The translations under genes were made by a program, and so were the position numbers. The notes under the pieces were generated by a model that had not been told where the DNA came from, did no database searches, and saw only the letters and a list, made by a program, of their open reading frames with translations. From NCBI GenBank assembly GCA_964648335.1, contig CAZYLZ010000005.1, positions 1 to 64,000 of the forward strand: DNA of 64,000 nt, written 5' to 3'. The DNA is from CAZYLZ01 sp964648335 (GTDB lineage Bacteria; Patescibacteriota; Minisyncoccia; Phycocordibacterales; UBA2100). Every line of letters begins with the position of its first letter. The stretch's first letter is position 1. Shown piece by piece: positions 7,728 to 18,280 of the stretch.

Positions 7728-10700
7728 CTACGGATTCGTCGAGGTAGCTTCAACAGTGCTGCTGGCGGCTCCTGTGTCAGGAGCCCGCACCTCAACGGTG
7801 CGTGTTTCTGTGGCCGTGTTTCCCGCCTCATCAGTCGCGCTGTAGTCAATGGTATGGGTTCCTGGGATTGATGTATCAACGATGACAGATTCGCTCTGAA
7901 CTCCATCTACCGCGACACGGAGCCCCAGATTTTGTGTCACCGTATCTGTTACAGTCGCACCCAGATCCACATACGTATCACCCGTCATAAGTATTGCCGG
8001 ATTGTTGCCGTTGATCGAGATGACCGGAGGTGTCGTATCCGTGCTAGTCGACACTTCGCTCGGCACGGTCGCTGAGGCAGCTGCGGCGGCACTCTGCCCG
8101 TTTAGGAGCGATTTAAGTTCGGTCTCGGTAACACACGTTGTACCCAGGCACAGCTTGTTGAGCGTAAGCTCGTCGCCCGTGCCTCGCTCGAACGTAAGTT
8201 GCTTGGTTACTATCGCAGTCGCCATAGAGCGCAGCTGCACCCCAATCTCCTGAAGAGCTTTTACGAGCACCGAAATGATCGAGCGGTCATCTATACCCGA
8301 GATCGTGCTCGATGCGTCATAGGTAGCGAAGTGAGGGTCTACTGCACCGGCGTCTTCAGCGATAAATCCGTACCGTACTCTCGAGTCGCCCGTGTTATAG
8401 ACGAACGATACCGGAGTCAATTTGTCTACAAGCTCTTGCCCAGACATTCCAAGCGAAGTTATGTCGTGCTTGGTGGCTCGTGTAGAAGAAAGGCACGAAT
8501 CCGACGCACTGTTGTACACGACCTGCTTGTTCGCATCGAGGCAGAGCGATCCGGCACCGGTTGATCCCGTAAGACCACTGAGCCCAACCGTCCCGGCCAC
8601 CGAGAGAACACGCCATGGCGATGTGGTTCCGACTCCGACATTCCCCCCTGCCGCGTTGAACGCCAGCGGCAAGTATTCGACACCCGAATTGATCGACTGA
8701 AGGAATGAAAGATTGTTCGTAACGTCAAAACCCATGTTGAGGGTCTTGGTAGGGCTGATGAACGAATGGAGCGAAAGGGCAGAAGTGCCGTTATACGTCG
8801 AATCGCCAGAAAGTGTCAGGAGCGAATCTGGCGTTGACGTGCCTATGCCGATGTTTCCGTACGTGTCTCCAAACGGGCTCCATTGGTTTGTTGCCGCTGT
8901 TATGCCGTAGATCTTGTAGGAAGTTACGTTGGAAATGACGTTGCCGTAGATGTAGTTATTGGAAGGATCGTCAGTACTGGGCCCGTTATAGGAATAAATA
9001 CCATGCACATCATGACCACCTCCTCGAATGATGTTGTTTGTTATGACATTTCCCGTACTGGTGTACCCCACGATCGCACCGTCGATAGCTATACCACCGC
9101 CGACCGCGTTATCTCTCGTGTTGTTGTTTTCGATTATGTTGTCGCTAATCAGATTGTTTATAGAGCCCTTGATGTCGATTCCCCACTGGCCGTTACCTCG
9201 GACGGTGTTTCCTACAACCGTTGTCTGCTCCGATGGCGTTGGTGGAGCGGTCGCATCAGCACGAACCACGATACCCATCATTTTATTATCGTTCGTAGTG
9301 TTGCCGAGTACGCTCGTATTAATTCCTGACCACACCATGATTCCATATCGATAGTTGTTGTTGGCAGTATTGTTCGAAATAACCGTATCAAATACCGCAG
9401 CCTCTGTACGAATTCCTACGTTGTTCATGCCCGAACAATTATTCCCGGTGATAGCGAGACGCTGCGATCGAAACGGCTCGCCGTACTGACCGCCTATCCA
9501 GATACAATCGCCGTCCTGTTCCGAAGACGAATCTACGAAGCCGACGTCACCTGGCTGAGCGAAATGAAGCGAGCCGCCTGGGTAGATAGACGTCACATCA
9601 TTGCGCGGTGCCATACCAAGCGCTGTGTTGTTATTAAGAAAAGGATCTTTGAACGTGCCGGTAAATGCAAAAGGCGGATACGCATACTCATTGCGTATCT
9701 CAGAACCGGTGTTGCCAGCAATACTAATATCAGATACGCCGCGAGAGAAGTCTATTCCAGCTCCTCCGATATATCGGAACCTGTTGTTCGTAATGCTCAC
9801 CTTTCGAGTTAACGCTCCATAGTAGACGGCAGCTTGGCTGTCGAACGCAAACGGCAATCCCTCGGCATTGCTTTGGCTATTAGTAAGCTCCGCATCATCT
9901 TCGCCCACTCCCGTAAGCTGGTTTCCGGACTTTCCAGTCCATCGAATACGCGTTATCCCATGATCCGGGTCACCAATCTGCCCCGATCCCGACGTAGGAA
10001 AGCCGCTAGCATCATTGAGCGTCAGTGTCGTAGAACCCTCCGCAACCGCGAGCGTCGTCGTAGAAAAATACGGCGTGTTGTAGTAATTCGTAAACGCCAC
10101 TCCGATATAGAGAAGTCGCTCGAACGTATTGTTGACCACCGTCGCATCGCTTGCATTCGTGGCGCTGATACCGGTACCCCACACGTCGACGAACGTGTTG
10201 TCCGAGACGTCCGAGCCTGTGACGTTCGTTAACTGCACTACGGTGTACACGCCGCTATAGTAAACGCCCGATGAGCCGTAATTGTCATTCGTGCCATATG
10301 CCCCGAAATCGATGTTATTCTCCCAGTTACCATCAAATTTAATACCCTGTATCGTTATGTTCTCGAGCGGGGCATCCCATGCACCTGATGCCCCGAGCAT
10401 GTACCGCGGTCTATTTGTAGATTGGCTTTTCTGCTTGAGAGTCGGGAAACCGTGACCGATAACTTTGAGATTACTCTTGAGCGTAATTCCGTAGTCAAAC
10501 GGTGTTCCGACACCACTGACGATGCAGGGTGACCCGGTATTGTAGATGTGTACCTCTCGCACGTCGGTATCGTTGATAGCATTCTGGATTGCCATCGTAT
10601 CGTCGGTGACGCCATCGCACTTTGCACCATAATCGCGAATATTGACGCTGTTACTCGAACTTAAGATTGCCTTTCCGTCTATTCTGAATGATCCAGAGCT

Positions 10701-13700
10701 CAAATTGATATCTCCGGCTACCGAGAGCTTGTACGCAGATGACGTTGTCCCGATTCCGACTGAACCCCCTGATTGAGCGAGTACTACCCCTCCGGCAAAC
10801 GAGCTCGTAGCAGTCGACGAGGTCGCTACAAAGTAGGGTGCTGCGATACTTCTCCACCCTTCAATCCCTCCGACAAATGTGGATGTACCGGTACCACTTA
10901 CAGCAATTACAATCGACGATGTAGGTGCAAGTGCTGACTGCCCGAATATGTTGGTAGTCATCTCCCACGCCTTACCGAACAAGGCCGACGGACTGACATA
11001 GTCCGATCCTGCCACAGCCGCAACCAGTGATCCTGAAGATGTCGTCTTGAGCATACTCGAGAGAATGCCTGTTATTGCAAATTGCGATGTCGTAGCGCTC
11101 GTCAGGTTTGCCCGCGTTGCAAACAAGTTCGTGGTCGTGGCATTCGTCGTAGTCGAATTAGTGGCGATGATGTGCGTGGTTGTAAGGTCGGTGATGGTCG
11201 CCGTCACTGCAGTGAGAGTGTCGGCGAATGCCGAGGTGAACTGGGCTATCGAAGCGAAGAATGACGTCGATGTAGCTGCCGTAGTAGTCGAACGGGCCGC
11301 GCTGAGACCGCTCGTAAACGTCGAGGACGCAGATACGATAATACCGACCGTTGTCGTCGGTGCGAGCGATCCCCCTGTCAGCTCAAAGGTTTGTCCTGCC
11401 AAAAGCCCGGTGGCGTCCGTACTACAGGTAAACTGAGCCGTCGATTGGTTCCAAAGGACCTTGTCGGTGGCGTTAGCACATGCGGTAAGCCCTGCACCTC
11501 TGAAGGCACTCGTGTAAAGACTCGAAGATGTCGCATTCGTAAGTAGTGTATTAGTTGAAAGCGTCGTCGATGCGAGCGTGGCGTTTAACGAGAACACGAG
11601 GTTCCCCGTTCCTGTCTCGTCCGTAAGGATCGATGCGATCTCGGTCGAGGTGTCTATTGATGCCGACGATAGCTTTGAGCTGAATGTCGAGAAATCCGAG
11701 GCGGACAACACTCCCCGGTTCACTAACGATGCCGTCGGTACATTGTACGTAATGGTATTCCCTGCCGCTGTGATCGAGATATCGGTACCCGCCGTAGAGG
11801 TCGCGAGCGTCACCGCGGACCCTGACTGAAGCTGGCCAGTGGGCCCTACCGAGACTATCGCAGCGGCGAGGTAGTCGGTTCCGGAAATAGCCGGAATGAT
11901 AGAACCGCTCGCATTAGTCTTAAGCAGGGTTGATGGCAGCTGGGTTATTGCAAAACCAGTGGACGTCGCATTTGCGAGAGTCGTATTGCCGGCAACGACC
12001 AGAGTATTTGTTGCAGTTATTCCAGAGGTCACGACAGAGCCACTTACATAGGCGTTTCCCGCGACACTGAGGCGGCTCGAAGGCGTCGTCGAGCCGATGC
12101 CGACGAAGCCCGAAAAATATGACCCGCCGATAACCTCGAGGATACTCGAGGGCGTCGTGGTGACGCTGTTTCCGATGATCACAACATCGGAGCTGTCCGC
12201 AGGATATACAGCCAGGTCATCCGTAGTGGTAGACCACGCCCCTGCACCGCCTCCAGAACCCGTATTGTCTGCACCCCACGCCGGCAAACCTGCCGTTATC
12301 TTGAGCACCTGTCCTGCACCACCTGCCGGAAGTCGCGCGAGCGCTCCCGATGAATCCGCATACAAGATATCTCCAGCGACATAGCTCGTAAGTCCGGTAC
12401 CGCCAAAACCAANNNNNNNNNNNNNNNNNNNNNNNNNNNNNNNNNNNNNNNNNNNNNNNNNNNNNNNNNNNNNNNNNNNNNNNNNNNNNNNNNNNNNNNN
12501 NNNNNNNNNNNNGTGGCGCGAGAGAACTGAGCATCTCCTGTAAAGGTGTTCGTGTTAGAAAAGACGTTCGTCGTATACGATTTTGGGATAGTACTGGATG
12601 CATCGACGAAACCGATAACGCGCGACGGAAGATAGTATAGGTTCGATCCTTCGGCCACAAACGAGGACGTGAGCCCGAGCGAAGTAGTAGCAATCTGCGT
12701 ATAGCCCGAAGCTCCCGGGTTCCCGATTAAGAGACCATTTGCAGATACCGAAGTAATGCCCGTTCCTCCGGACGAGACGCCAAGTGCCTGAGAAAGCGAG
12801 AGCGTACCGTTACTCGAGAACGATGACGTTGCCGTAGCTCCGAACGATGCCATCACACCGGCAATAGCTGTGGCAAAGAGGTTAGATGAAGATGCCGACG
12901 TGAATCGTGCTGTGCTCGAGGTATTTTGGCCAATTGGTGACGCGTCGATGGCGCCACCGACTACCGTAAGGGCGTCAGTAATACGCGCGTCGGCGAGTGT
13001 ACCCACGAATACGGTCGAGAAGGTATGCGTATTACCCGACGATGTTATGGTGAGACCGATGTTTGTGTCAGAAGAGGTCGCAAAAGATTGTATGGCACCG
13101 GTCTGCGGCTGTCCGATGGCGCCCAACGATGTGATACCAACAGTGTCGACGTCGCTTGCGCATGCAAAGCGTCCCGTCGCAGCGTCCCATAGAAGCTTGT
13201 CAGATATGGTTGCGCACGCGGAAAGTCCTGCACCTCGTATCGAGTCCTGTGCATAGAGATCGGTCGTAGTCGCTCGCGAGGCAGTAACGCCACCAGTAAA
13301 CGTCGACGATGCATTAACAATGATCCCTACGGTCGTGGTCGGTGTGAGCACACCGCCAGAAAGCGAAAACGCTTCGCCAAAACCGGCCAATGCAGACGCT
13401 GCAGAAATTCCAAGCGATGAGGTCGCGACCCAGCGAATTCCGGCACCGGTCGACTGCAAAACAGCACCCAGTGCGCCAGGCGATGCCGTACCGTCAAGAA
13501 GGCTCTCACTTAACGAGAGCGTCCTAGCCGAGAGAGTTGGTATGCTTGATGTTGCTGTAGAAGTGGCATCGATACGGGCCGCGAGGATGTCTCCGACAAC
13601 CGTAAAGCGCGCGGTGGGTGTTGTTGTGGCTACGCCAAGATTCCCTGTCACAGTATCGTAATAAAGGCCTGAACCTGCAAAAAGCCCCGCGTTGTTAAAT

Positions 13701-14587
13701 TGCAATTCACCATTTGCACCTGCAGGCGAGCCGATACCGGCATTAATACCGAGCGACGAAGTCGAGACAAGATGATACGCACCCGTATCGTCGCCCATCA
13801 AGAGTTGCCCGTACGTAGGACTCGACGACAGCCCTGTTCCTCCTTTGTCGACCGCTATCACACCTCCGACATCTGCCGCCGAGATCGATACGCCCGAGAG
13901 ACTCCCGCCGGTTATCGTTACATTCGTGAGCTGATCGATGCGTTGAGAGAGGCCGAAAGTATTTGCAAACGCAGGAGCTGACGAACCACCACCGGCAAAT
14001 CGCGGCTGACTCTCGATACGGAGGGTCAGACGCGATTCGAGTGCTGCGAGCAGGTTATTGACCCACTCAGTATTTACGGAAGCAGCTGTTGGTTGCGCTG
14101 TTACGACTCTTTCAATGACAGGACGGGTGATGTAGTTGTTCACTACCGTGTTTGGAGATGTACCAGGCGCCGTGCTCGAAATTTTTAACTCCGAAGTGAT
14201 CTTGGGTGCAGACGGCACAATTTCAGGCTCCAGTATCGCAGCGGCGCCAGCAGCCAATTGTGATGTACTGCGCGTGCCGTGACCTGTCGACGTGGCTGTG
14301 TATCCGGTCGTGAGCCAATCTATGACAAACGTGCCAATCGATTGAACGGCGGAGGACGGTCGTTGTGAATCTTTGGGCGGGAGTGGAGCCGAGCCGGCTG
14401 CTGCGGTTGTTTGAGTCGCATTCGTTCGAATAAGCGCCACGGTTGATAGTGCTACAAGGACAGTCACCGCAAGTGCCGTCAAAAGCCATGGAGAAGACTC
14501 GAAAATCCGCGACGCACCCATTTTTTTTGGTGCAAATTTTGATGGAGAAATCTTGAGAAAATCCGTATCAAAACGACTGTGTGGCAT
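7728..14587 (-). CDS. Giant surface protein: phage-tail-like repeats, beta-helix, S74 chaperone and Ig-like domain (spans gap)
   Basis: One gene of about 2,250 residues plus the gap at 12413-12512; reading is in frame on both sides (GDAQFSRA before, GGTGLTSYVAGDILYAD after). Order: short cytoplasmic part, one membrane helix (about residues 30-52), then many Thr/Ser-rich repeats with GGTGL/GGTGI signatures as in tail-fibre-like proteins. A pectate-lyase-type right-handed beta-helix follows (about 10650-8900, starting NIRDYGAKCDGVTDD). Then comes a peptidase S74 intramolecular chaperone domain (about 8490-8240, STRATKHDI ... RYGFIAEDAG) and a C-terminal DUF5011/Ig-like domain. It is likely a trimeric cell-surface fibre for attachment (inference). 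A TGA-GATACT extended -10 (14603-14595) ends 7 nt before the ATG, so the mRNA is leaderless. Confidence 0.85.
12413..12512. other. Assembly gap (100 N) inside the giant gene
   Basis: Exactly 100 N within the repeat-rich part of the surface-protein gene. Repeats of the GGTG type on both sides probably caused the assembly break. Because 100 is not a multiple of three, frame across the gap is not informative. Confidence 0.95.
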
Positions 14588-14655
14588 TCATACTAGTATC
14601 TCATATGTAGGCAATTCGCCATAATAACTGCATGCATAGAGGTCTTTCAGACCGC

Positions 14656-14827
14656 GAGCTACAATTTTTCACGAACATTGTCATGCTGCCGGGCTCAGAG
14701 CGAATACTTTGAGCTCTGAGAGTCGGAGCGTGTCGATGCGAGACAGGACTGGTCGCGTTTTAGCGAAAACCGACCGCTAGTTCGAACTGGAGCTACAATT
14801 TTTCACGAACATTGTCAGGCTGCCGGG
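14656..14827. repeat. 38-bp direct repeat covering the 3' end of tRNA-Pro
   Basis: Copies at 14656-14693 and 14790-14827 are identical at 37 of 38 positions and are 134 bp apart. Copy 2 contains the last bases of tRNA-Pro(GGG) from the T stem through the discriminator plus its 3' flank; copy 1 is a detached duplicate. The 96 bp between them holds two hairpins (CTCAGAGC/GCTCTGAG, and a bulged GGTCG...CGACC) and no gene. The geometry resembles an attL/attR pair or a local duplication. Confidence 0.85.
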
Positions 14828-14885
14828 AATCGAACCCGAGCTACAAGCCCCCCAGGCTTGCGTACTACCACTATACGACAGCCTG
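14815..14885 (-). tRNA. tRNA-Pro (GGG)
   Basis: Acceptor CAGGCTG/CAGCCTG (seven pairs including C1-G72, typical of proline tRNA), D stem GTAT/GTAC, anticodon stem CAAGC/GCTTG with loop CTGGGGG (anticodon GGG), T arm TCGGG-TTCGATT-CCCGG, discriminator A. CCA is not encoded. Flanks are complementary and extend the acceptor helix by 9 bp and then, after two mismatches, by 6 more. Confidence 0.93.
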
Positions 14886-14929
14886 ACAATGTTCACGAAA
14901 AACCACAGCCCAGAAATTGATGTCCTACG

Positions 14930-15000
14930 TCGGGCCGCCGGGAATCGAACCCGGTCTTTACGAACCCGAATCGTACGTACTACCGGTATACTACGGCCCG
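14930..15000 (-). tRNA. tRNA-Pro (CGG)
   Basis: Acceptor CGGGCCG/CGGCCCG with C1-G72, D stem GTAT/GTAC, anticodon stem TACGA/TCGTA with loop TTCGGGT (anticodon CGG), T arm CCGGG-TTCGATT-CCCGG, discriminator A, no encoded CCA. Flanking TACGT/ACGTA lengthens the acceptor helix by at least 5 bp. Confidence 0.93.
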
Positions 15001-15084
15001 ACGTAAGTCACCAAATAATCGTTAGAGATTCTCTGCCTTAGTGTTACTGCCGACGACATGCATTCGCGTGCACCCTTCGGCGGG

Positions 15085-15158
15085 TGCATCCTTCAGGGTT
15101 CGAACCTGAGACCTTTCGAATGTGAATCGAATGCTCTAACCAGCTGAGCTAAGGATGC
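15085..15158 (-). tRNA. tRNA-Val (CAC)
   Basis: Acceptor GCATCCT/AGGATGC, D stem GCTC/GAGC, anticodon stem TTCGA/TCGAA with loop TTCACAT (anticodon CAC), T arm TCAGG-TTCGAAC-CCTGA, discriminator A, no encoded CCA. A GCACCC/GGGTGC hairpin (15070-15087) directly overlaps the 3' end and could serve as a processing or terminator element. Confidence 0.93.
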
Positions 15159-15198
15159 GAGAGCGCCATTATGGACCAGGTCACGGCACCTTACAAGT

Positions 15199-15666
15199 CT
15201 AGAGCTTACCAATCGCTCGAGAGACCACCTGCAAGAAACTTCCGATGGCGGAAATCGCAAGTACGATCACAAAGAAGTGACCGACGGGCGATACGAAATA
15301 CAGTACGGTAACCGCAAGTGCGGCCCATACGCCCATACACCAGAGGCACTCCACAAGCTCGGCCACAGCACGACGCAAGCCTCCTTTCGGTTTTTCGTAC
15401 TTCCCGTCGATGGCATCGAAGATGAAATACCGCGCGAACGAAAAAATCTTGTCGAAGACCACCATACGTATAATACGGAACGTAGCGAGGCTGAGTATAG
15501 CCAGATCAAAAGCGGTCATCGAGTACAACCATCGGAACCCTATGTGCTGGACCAAGGGAACGAACGCTAAGAGAACGAATATAGGGAACAAAAAGAATAA
15601 CGCCGCGTTCCAGTACTGCTGGTCGAGTGGCAATCCCGAAGGATCTGCTATTGGTTCGTTGTGCAT
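15199..15666 (-). CDS. DUF1360-type membrane protein
   Basis: A 155-residue membrane protein. After two N-terminal helices it carries the DUF1360-like signature: LATFRIIRMVVFDKI, a GKYEKPKGGLRRAVAEL stretch and the LVECLWCMGVWAAL motif with its paired cysteines, followed by two more helices. Members are often linked to sporulation or envelope genes, but function is unknown. The start at 15666 (MHNEPIAD) is chosen because TTGACT-16-TACTCT lies upstream and the -10 (15678-15673) ends 6 nt before the ATG, giving a leaderless mRNA. Confidence 0.75.
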   Translation of the reverse strand: MHNEPIADPSGLPLDQQYWNAALFFLFPIFVLLAFVPLVQHIGFRWLYSMTAFDLAILSLATFRIIRMVVFDKIFSFARYFIFDAIDGKYEKPKGGLRRAVAELVECLWCMGVWAALAVTVLYFVSPVGHFFVIVLAISAIGSFLQVVSRAIGKL

Positions 15667-15712
15667 CACACCAGAGTACGTGATGAACATGTCGAGTCAA
15701 TGATGCCTGTGG

Positions 15713-15744
15713 AATAAGAAAGACCCGCAGCCGAGCTGCGGGTC
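15713..15744 (-). terminator. Terminator of the 15753 gene
   Basis: Minus-strand hairpin GACCCGCAG/CTGCGGGTC with a 5-nt loop followed by TTTCTTATT. Confidence 0.85.
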
Positions 15745-15752
15745 AGTGATGC

Positions 15753-16082
15753 CTAATCACCAGGATTGGCCAAGACCATCTTGGTAAGGTCGACGAAATT
15801 ATATTCCAGGAATCGTTTGAATTCCTTGCGAACATTTTTGTCGAGTGTGTATTCACGGACGTCCTCGATGGAATACAGCGGCGGGTGATAATCATTGTAC
15901 GCCCTATTGAGGACGAACAGTACTTTGCCTGGGGTGTTAAACCAGATGCCGATCTGGGCGTTATGTCGTCCGGTATTTCCGCCCGCCTCGAACTCGTTGT
16001 CCTGATTCGGTCTGCGTTTCTGAAATAGTTTAGCCAAGTCGCGACCGACCACTTGCTTAAGCATTGCGTCGTAACCTGCCAT
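15753..16082 (-). CDS. Small orphan protein
   Basis: A 109-residue soluble protein of unknown family. The N-terminal half is basic and Gly/Asn-rich (KRRPNQDNEFEAGGNTGR), followed by a strand-like GIWFNTPGKVLFVLN and a helical tail (KEFKRFLEYNFVDLTKM). SD GGAGG precedes ATG 16082, a perfect promoter lies at 16107-16135 and a strong terminator follows: a self-contained cassette. The -35 overlaps the end of lysS. Confidence 0.8.
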   Translation of the reverse strand: MAGYDAMLKQVVGRDLAKLFQKRRPNQDNEFEAGGNTGRHNAQIGIWFNTPGKVLFVLNRAYNDYHPPLYSIEDVREYTLDKNVRKEFKRFLEYNFVDLTKMVLANPGD

Positions 16083-16106
16083 TGGAACCTCCGTTTTCTA
16101 ATTTAG

Positions 16107-16135
16107 ATTATATCAATATTAGCCACTTATGTCAA
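16107..16135 (-). promoter_or_regulatory. Consensus promoter of the 15753 gene
   Basis: Minus-strand TTGACA (16135-16130), 17-bp spacer, TATAAT (16112-16107). The -35 overlaps the lysS stop region. Confidence 0.9.
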
Positions 16136-17701
16136 TGTTTCTTGCAATCGCTCGAGGACGAATGTGCGGTCGAGCGTCGCCAAGAACCATCCCGCCTGAG
16201 GACCCGACTCGCGCCCTAAGAAAAGCTTGTATAGTGCGCCAAAGAGCTCCTTTGGTGACACGCCCATCCCCTCTTTTATGCGATGCAGCTCGTGATGCAG
16301 GTCTTCGCCGCTGACGTCAGGCTTCGCCACGATAAAATCATAGATCGTCTTCATGGCGTCTTTTTGTTCCTTAGTGAGGAATTTTGCAATGTCGGGCAGC
16401 TCTGTCTGAAGAGTGAATCGGTATTTTTCGGAAGCGTACTTCTCGACCCATATCTTCGTGTACGCCGCTCGTTCGAGCAGTACTGACTTCTCTGCCTCGG
16501 TCAGGGGCGACTCTTTTATTTGTTCGATACCAGAGACCAGATCTATGTGCGGCATCTGTACGATGAACGCGACTGAAGAGAAGCGCGGCAAGTACATGCG
16601 CTCGGGAGGCCTGCCTGCATACAGAACGGAAAACAGGCGCGCATCGTCATCATCGACGCCCGACCAGAACTTCTCGGCGATCTTGTCGTGCCAATCCCAC
16701 AAAAACGGCACTGCGTCGCCATTCGGATCGACAGACAGCGCCGTGACCGGATCGCGACCCAAAAGAGCGAGTCTAAATATGGGTGCCGGCAAGAGGTCAG
16801 ATATGTCTTTCGATGTTGCGCCGAGACCTTTCGACGACGACATCTTCTTGCTATCTTTGTCGAGAAAGAATTCGTACGGAATATCGAAGGGCGACTCTAT
16901 GCCGAATACTTCTTTGGCAATATGGTTGGCAACGTCACGCGCGCCTCCTTTGGTACTGTGGTCTTTGCCGGCTCCCTCTATATCTACCCCGACAACCTTC
17001 CACTTAGCCGCCCACTCTGGCTTCCACGGGAGCTTGGCCTTGCCGTCAAATGGCGACGAAGTTCCAGTGTGTTTGCATCCTTCAGCACCGCCGGCACCCG
17101 CATAGCAGGTATAAGTAACGCGCTCGCCATCGAAGGCGGTCGCCTTGGTGGTACCTACCTTGCCGCAGCTCTCGCAGACCATTGCGATAGGAAGCCACTT
17201 TTCATCTTTTTGAGATCCCGAAACATCTTTATAGATGCGCCGTATGTCTGCGGCATGCTCGAGTGCGATCCTGATGCAGTCGTTCATGCGGCCACTCTTG
17301 TATAGCTCGCTCGCGCGGTAGTACGTAGGCGTAAATCCCGCTTTAGTTATCACATCGATGAACTCTTGAGCAAAGTATTCTGCGAAGTTAGCCGCGGTTC
17401 CATCTGGCGACGGCACCGCATAGAGCGGGAGCCCGAGATACTGCTTCCAGTCGTCGCCCAGCCACGGAGGAACGTCGTCCATCGGATCGAAGTCGTTTAT
17501 TTCGTACAAGAACGTTGCAGGTATTCCGGCTGCAGCGAGTGTATCGGCAACTAGGCCATGAATCGCGACACCACGCATAGAGCCTATATGGACACGACCA
17601 GACGCCGTCTTTTCGTCGCGCACCACAAGAGTCTCGCCGCGAGAAATCTTCGCAGCGAGCTTTGCTTTGATATCATCAGATATCTTGTCGGCCCAGAACA
17701 T
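16127..17701 (-). CDS. lysS: Lysyl-tRNA synthetase, class I
   Basis: A 524-residue class I LysRS, the archaeal/spirochaete-type enzyme unrelated in fold to the usual bacterial class II LysRS. The class I signatures are visible: SGRVHIGSMRG near residues 34-44 (HIGS form of HIGH) and KKMSSSKG near residue 290 (KMSKS). Zinc-type cysteines (CESCG ... CYAG) occur near residues 175-205, and the C-terminus is helical. It charges tRNA-Lys. A -10 TAATAT (17713-17708) ends 6 nt before the ATG and overlaps the end of greA, so lysS can be expressed as a leaderless mRNA as well as by read-through. Confidence 0.95.
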   Translation of the reverse strand: MFWADKISDDIKAKLAAKISRGETLVVRDEKTASGRVHIGSMRGVAIHGLVADTLAAAGIPATFLYEINDFDPMDDVPPWLGDDWKQYLGLPLYAVPSPDGTAANFAEYFAQEFIDVITKAGFTPTYYRASELYKSGRMNDCIRIALEHAADIRRIYKDVSGSQKDEKWLPIAMVCESCGKVGTTKATAFDGERVTYTCYAGAGGAEGCKHTGTSSPFDGKAKLPWKPEWAAKWKVVGVDIEGAGKDHSTKGGARDVANHIAKEVFGIESPFDIPYEFFLDKDSKKMSSSKGLGATSKDISDLLPAPIFRLALLGRDPVTALSVDPNGDAVPFLWDWHDKIAEKFWSGVDDDDARLFSVLYAGRPPERMYLPRFSSVAFIVQMPHIDLVSGIEQIKESPLTEAEKSVLLERAAYTKIWVEKYASEKYRFTLQTELPDIAKFLTKEQKDAMKTIYDFIVAKPDVSGEDLHHELHRIKEGMGVSPKELFGALYKLFLGRESGPQAGWFLATLDRTFVLERLQETLT

Positions 17702-17710
17702 AGGCCTATA

Positions 17711-18226
17711 TTACTCTACCGTTACGATCTTGTACTCCTGTTCGCCTTTTGGTGTGACGAACGTGAAGCTGTCGCCCTTCTTCTTGCCCATGAGGGCGTC
17801 GCCCAAAGGAGAGAGATGCGATAGTTTGCGCTCCTGCATGTTCGCCTCTGCGGATCCCACGATCTCGTAGGTGTGGCACTCTTTTTCGCCTTTCTTGCAG
17901 ATCATGACCTTGCTGCCGAGCGATACGACGCTCCCTTTCTTGTGCGAGATTATGCGCGCGTGCGCCAAAAGCTCTTCAATCTGGCGGATGCGGTCTTCGG
18001 TCGCCGCCTGGAGGTCACGCGCTTCCTGGTATTCTGCGTTCTCTGACAGGTCTCCGAGCGAACGAGCGTACTCGAGCTGCTCTGCGATCTCGCGCCGGCG
18101 GACCGTCTTCAGATGATCGAGCTCTTTGGTCAATTCGTCGAACTTCTCTTGGGTAAGATAATTGTTCTGGTCTTCCTTGACGATACCTTTCGCTACCGGG
18201 TCTTTTGTGGAGGTTTTATCTGCCAT
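17711..18226 (-). CDS. greA: Transcription elongation factor GreA
   Basis: A 171-residue GreA/GreB family protein. The N-terminal coiled coil ends in the acidic tip (LGDLSENAEYQEARD), which enters the RNA polymerase secondary channel to stimulate transcript cleavage. The C-terminal FKBP-like domain contains VSLGSKV and LGDALMGKKKGD. The N-terminus carries about 20 extra charged residues. A -10 TATTAT ends 9 nt before the ATG and no SD is present. The gene lies 9 nt upstream of lysS. Confidence 0.95.
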   Translation of the reverse strand: MADKTSTKDPVAKGIVKEDQNNYLTQEKFDELTKELDHLKTVRRREIAEQLEYARSLGDLSENAEYQEARDLQAATEDRIRQIEELLAHARIISHKKGSVVSLGSKVMICKKGEKECHTYEIVGSAEANMQERKLSHLSPLGDALMGKKKGDSFTFVTPKGEQEYKIVTVE

Positions 18227-18280
18227 ACGCGCTGCATAATACAGTATTCTGGCAAAAATGAAAGTGTGGATGTAATCGCC

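Noticed and set aside
12217..12693. Minus-strand frame running across the N gap in another register
   Set aside because: It exists only because the 100-N filler hides stops; both sides read as the giant protein in their own correct frames.
15061..15100. Hairpin GCACCC/GGGTGC as an independent terminator
   Set aside because: It overlaps the mature 3' end of tRNA-Val and lacks a T run; it is noted only as a feature of the tRNA end.
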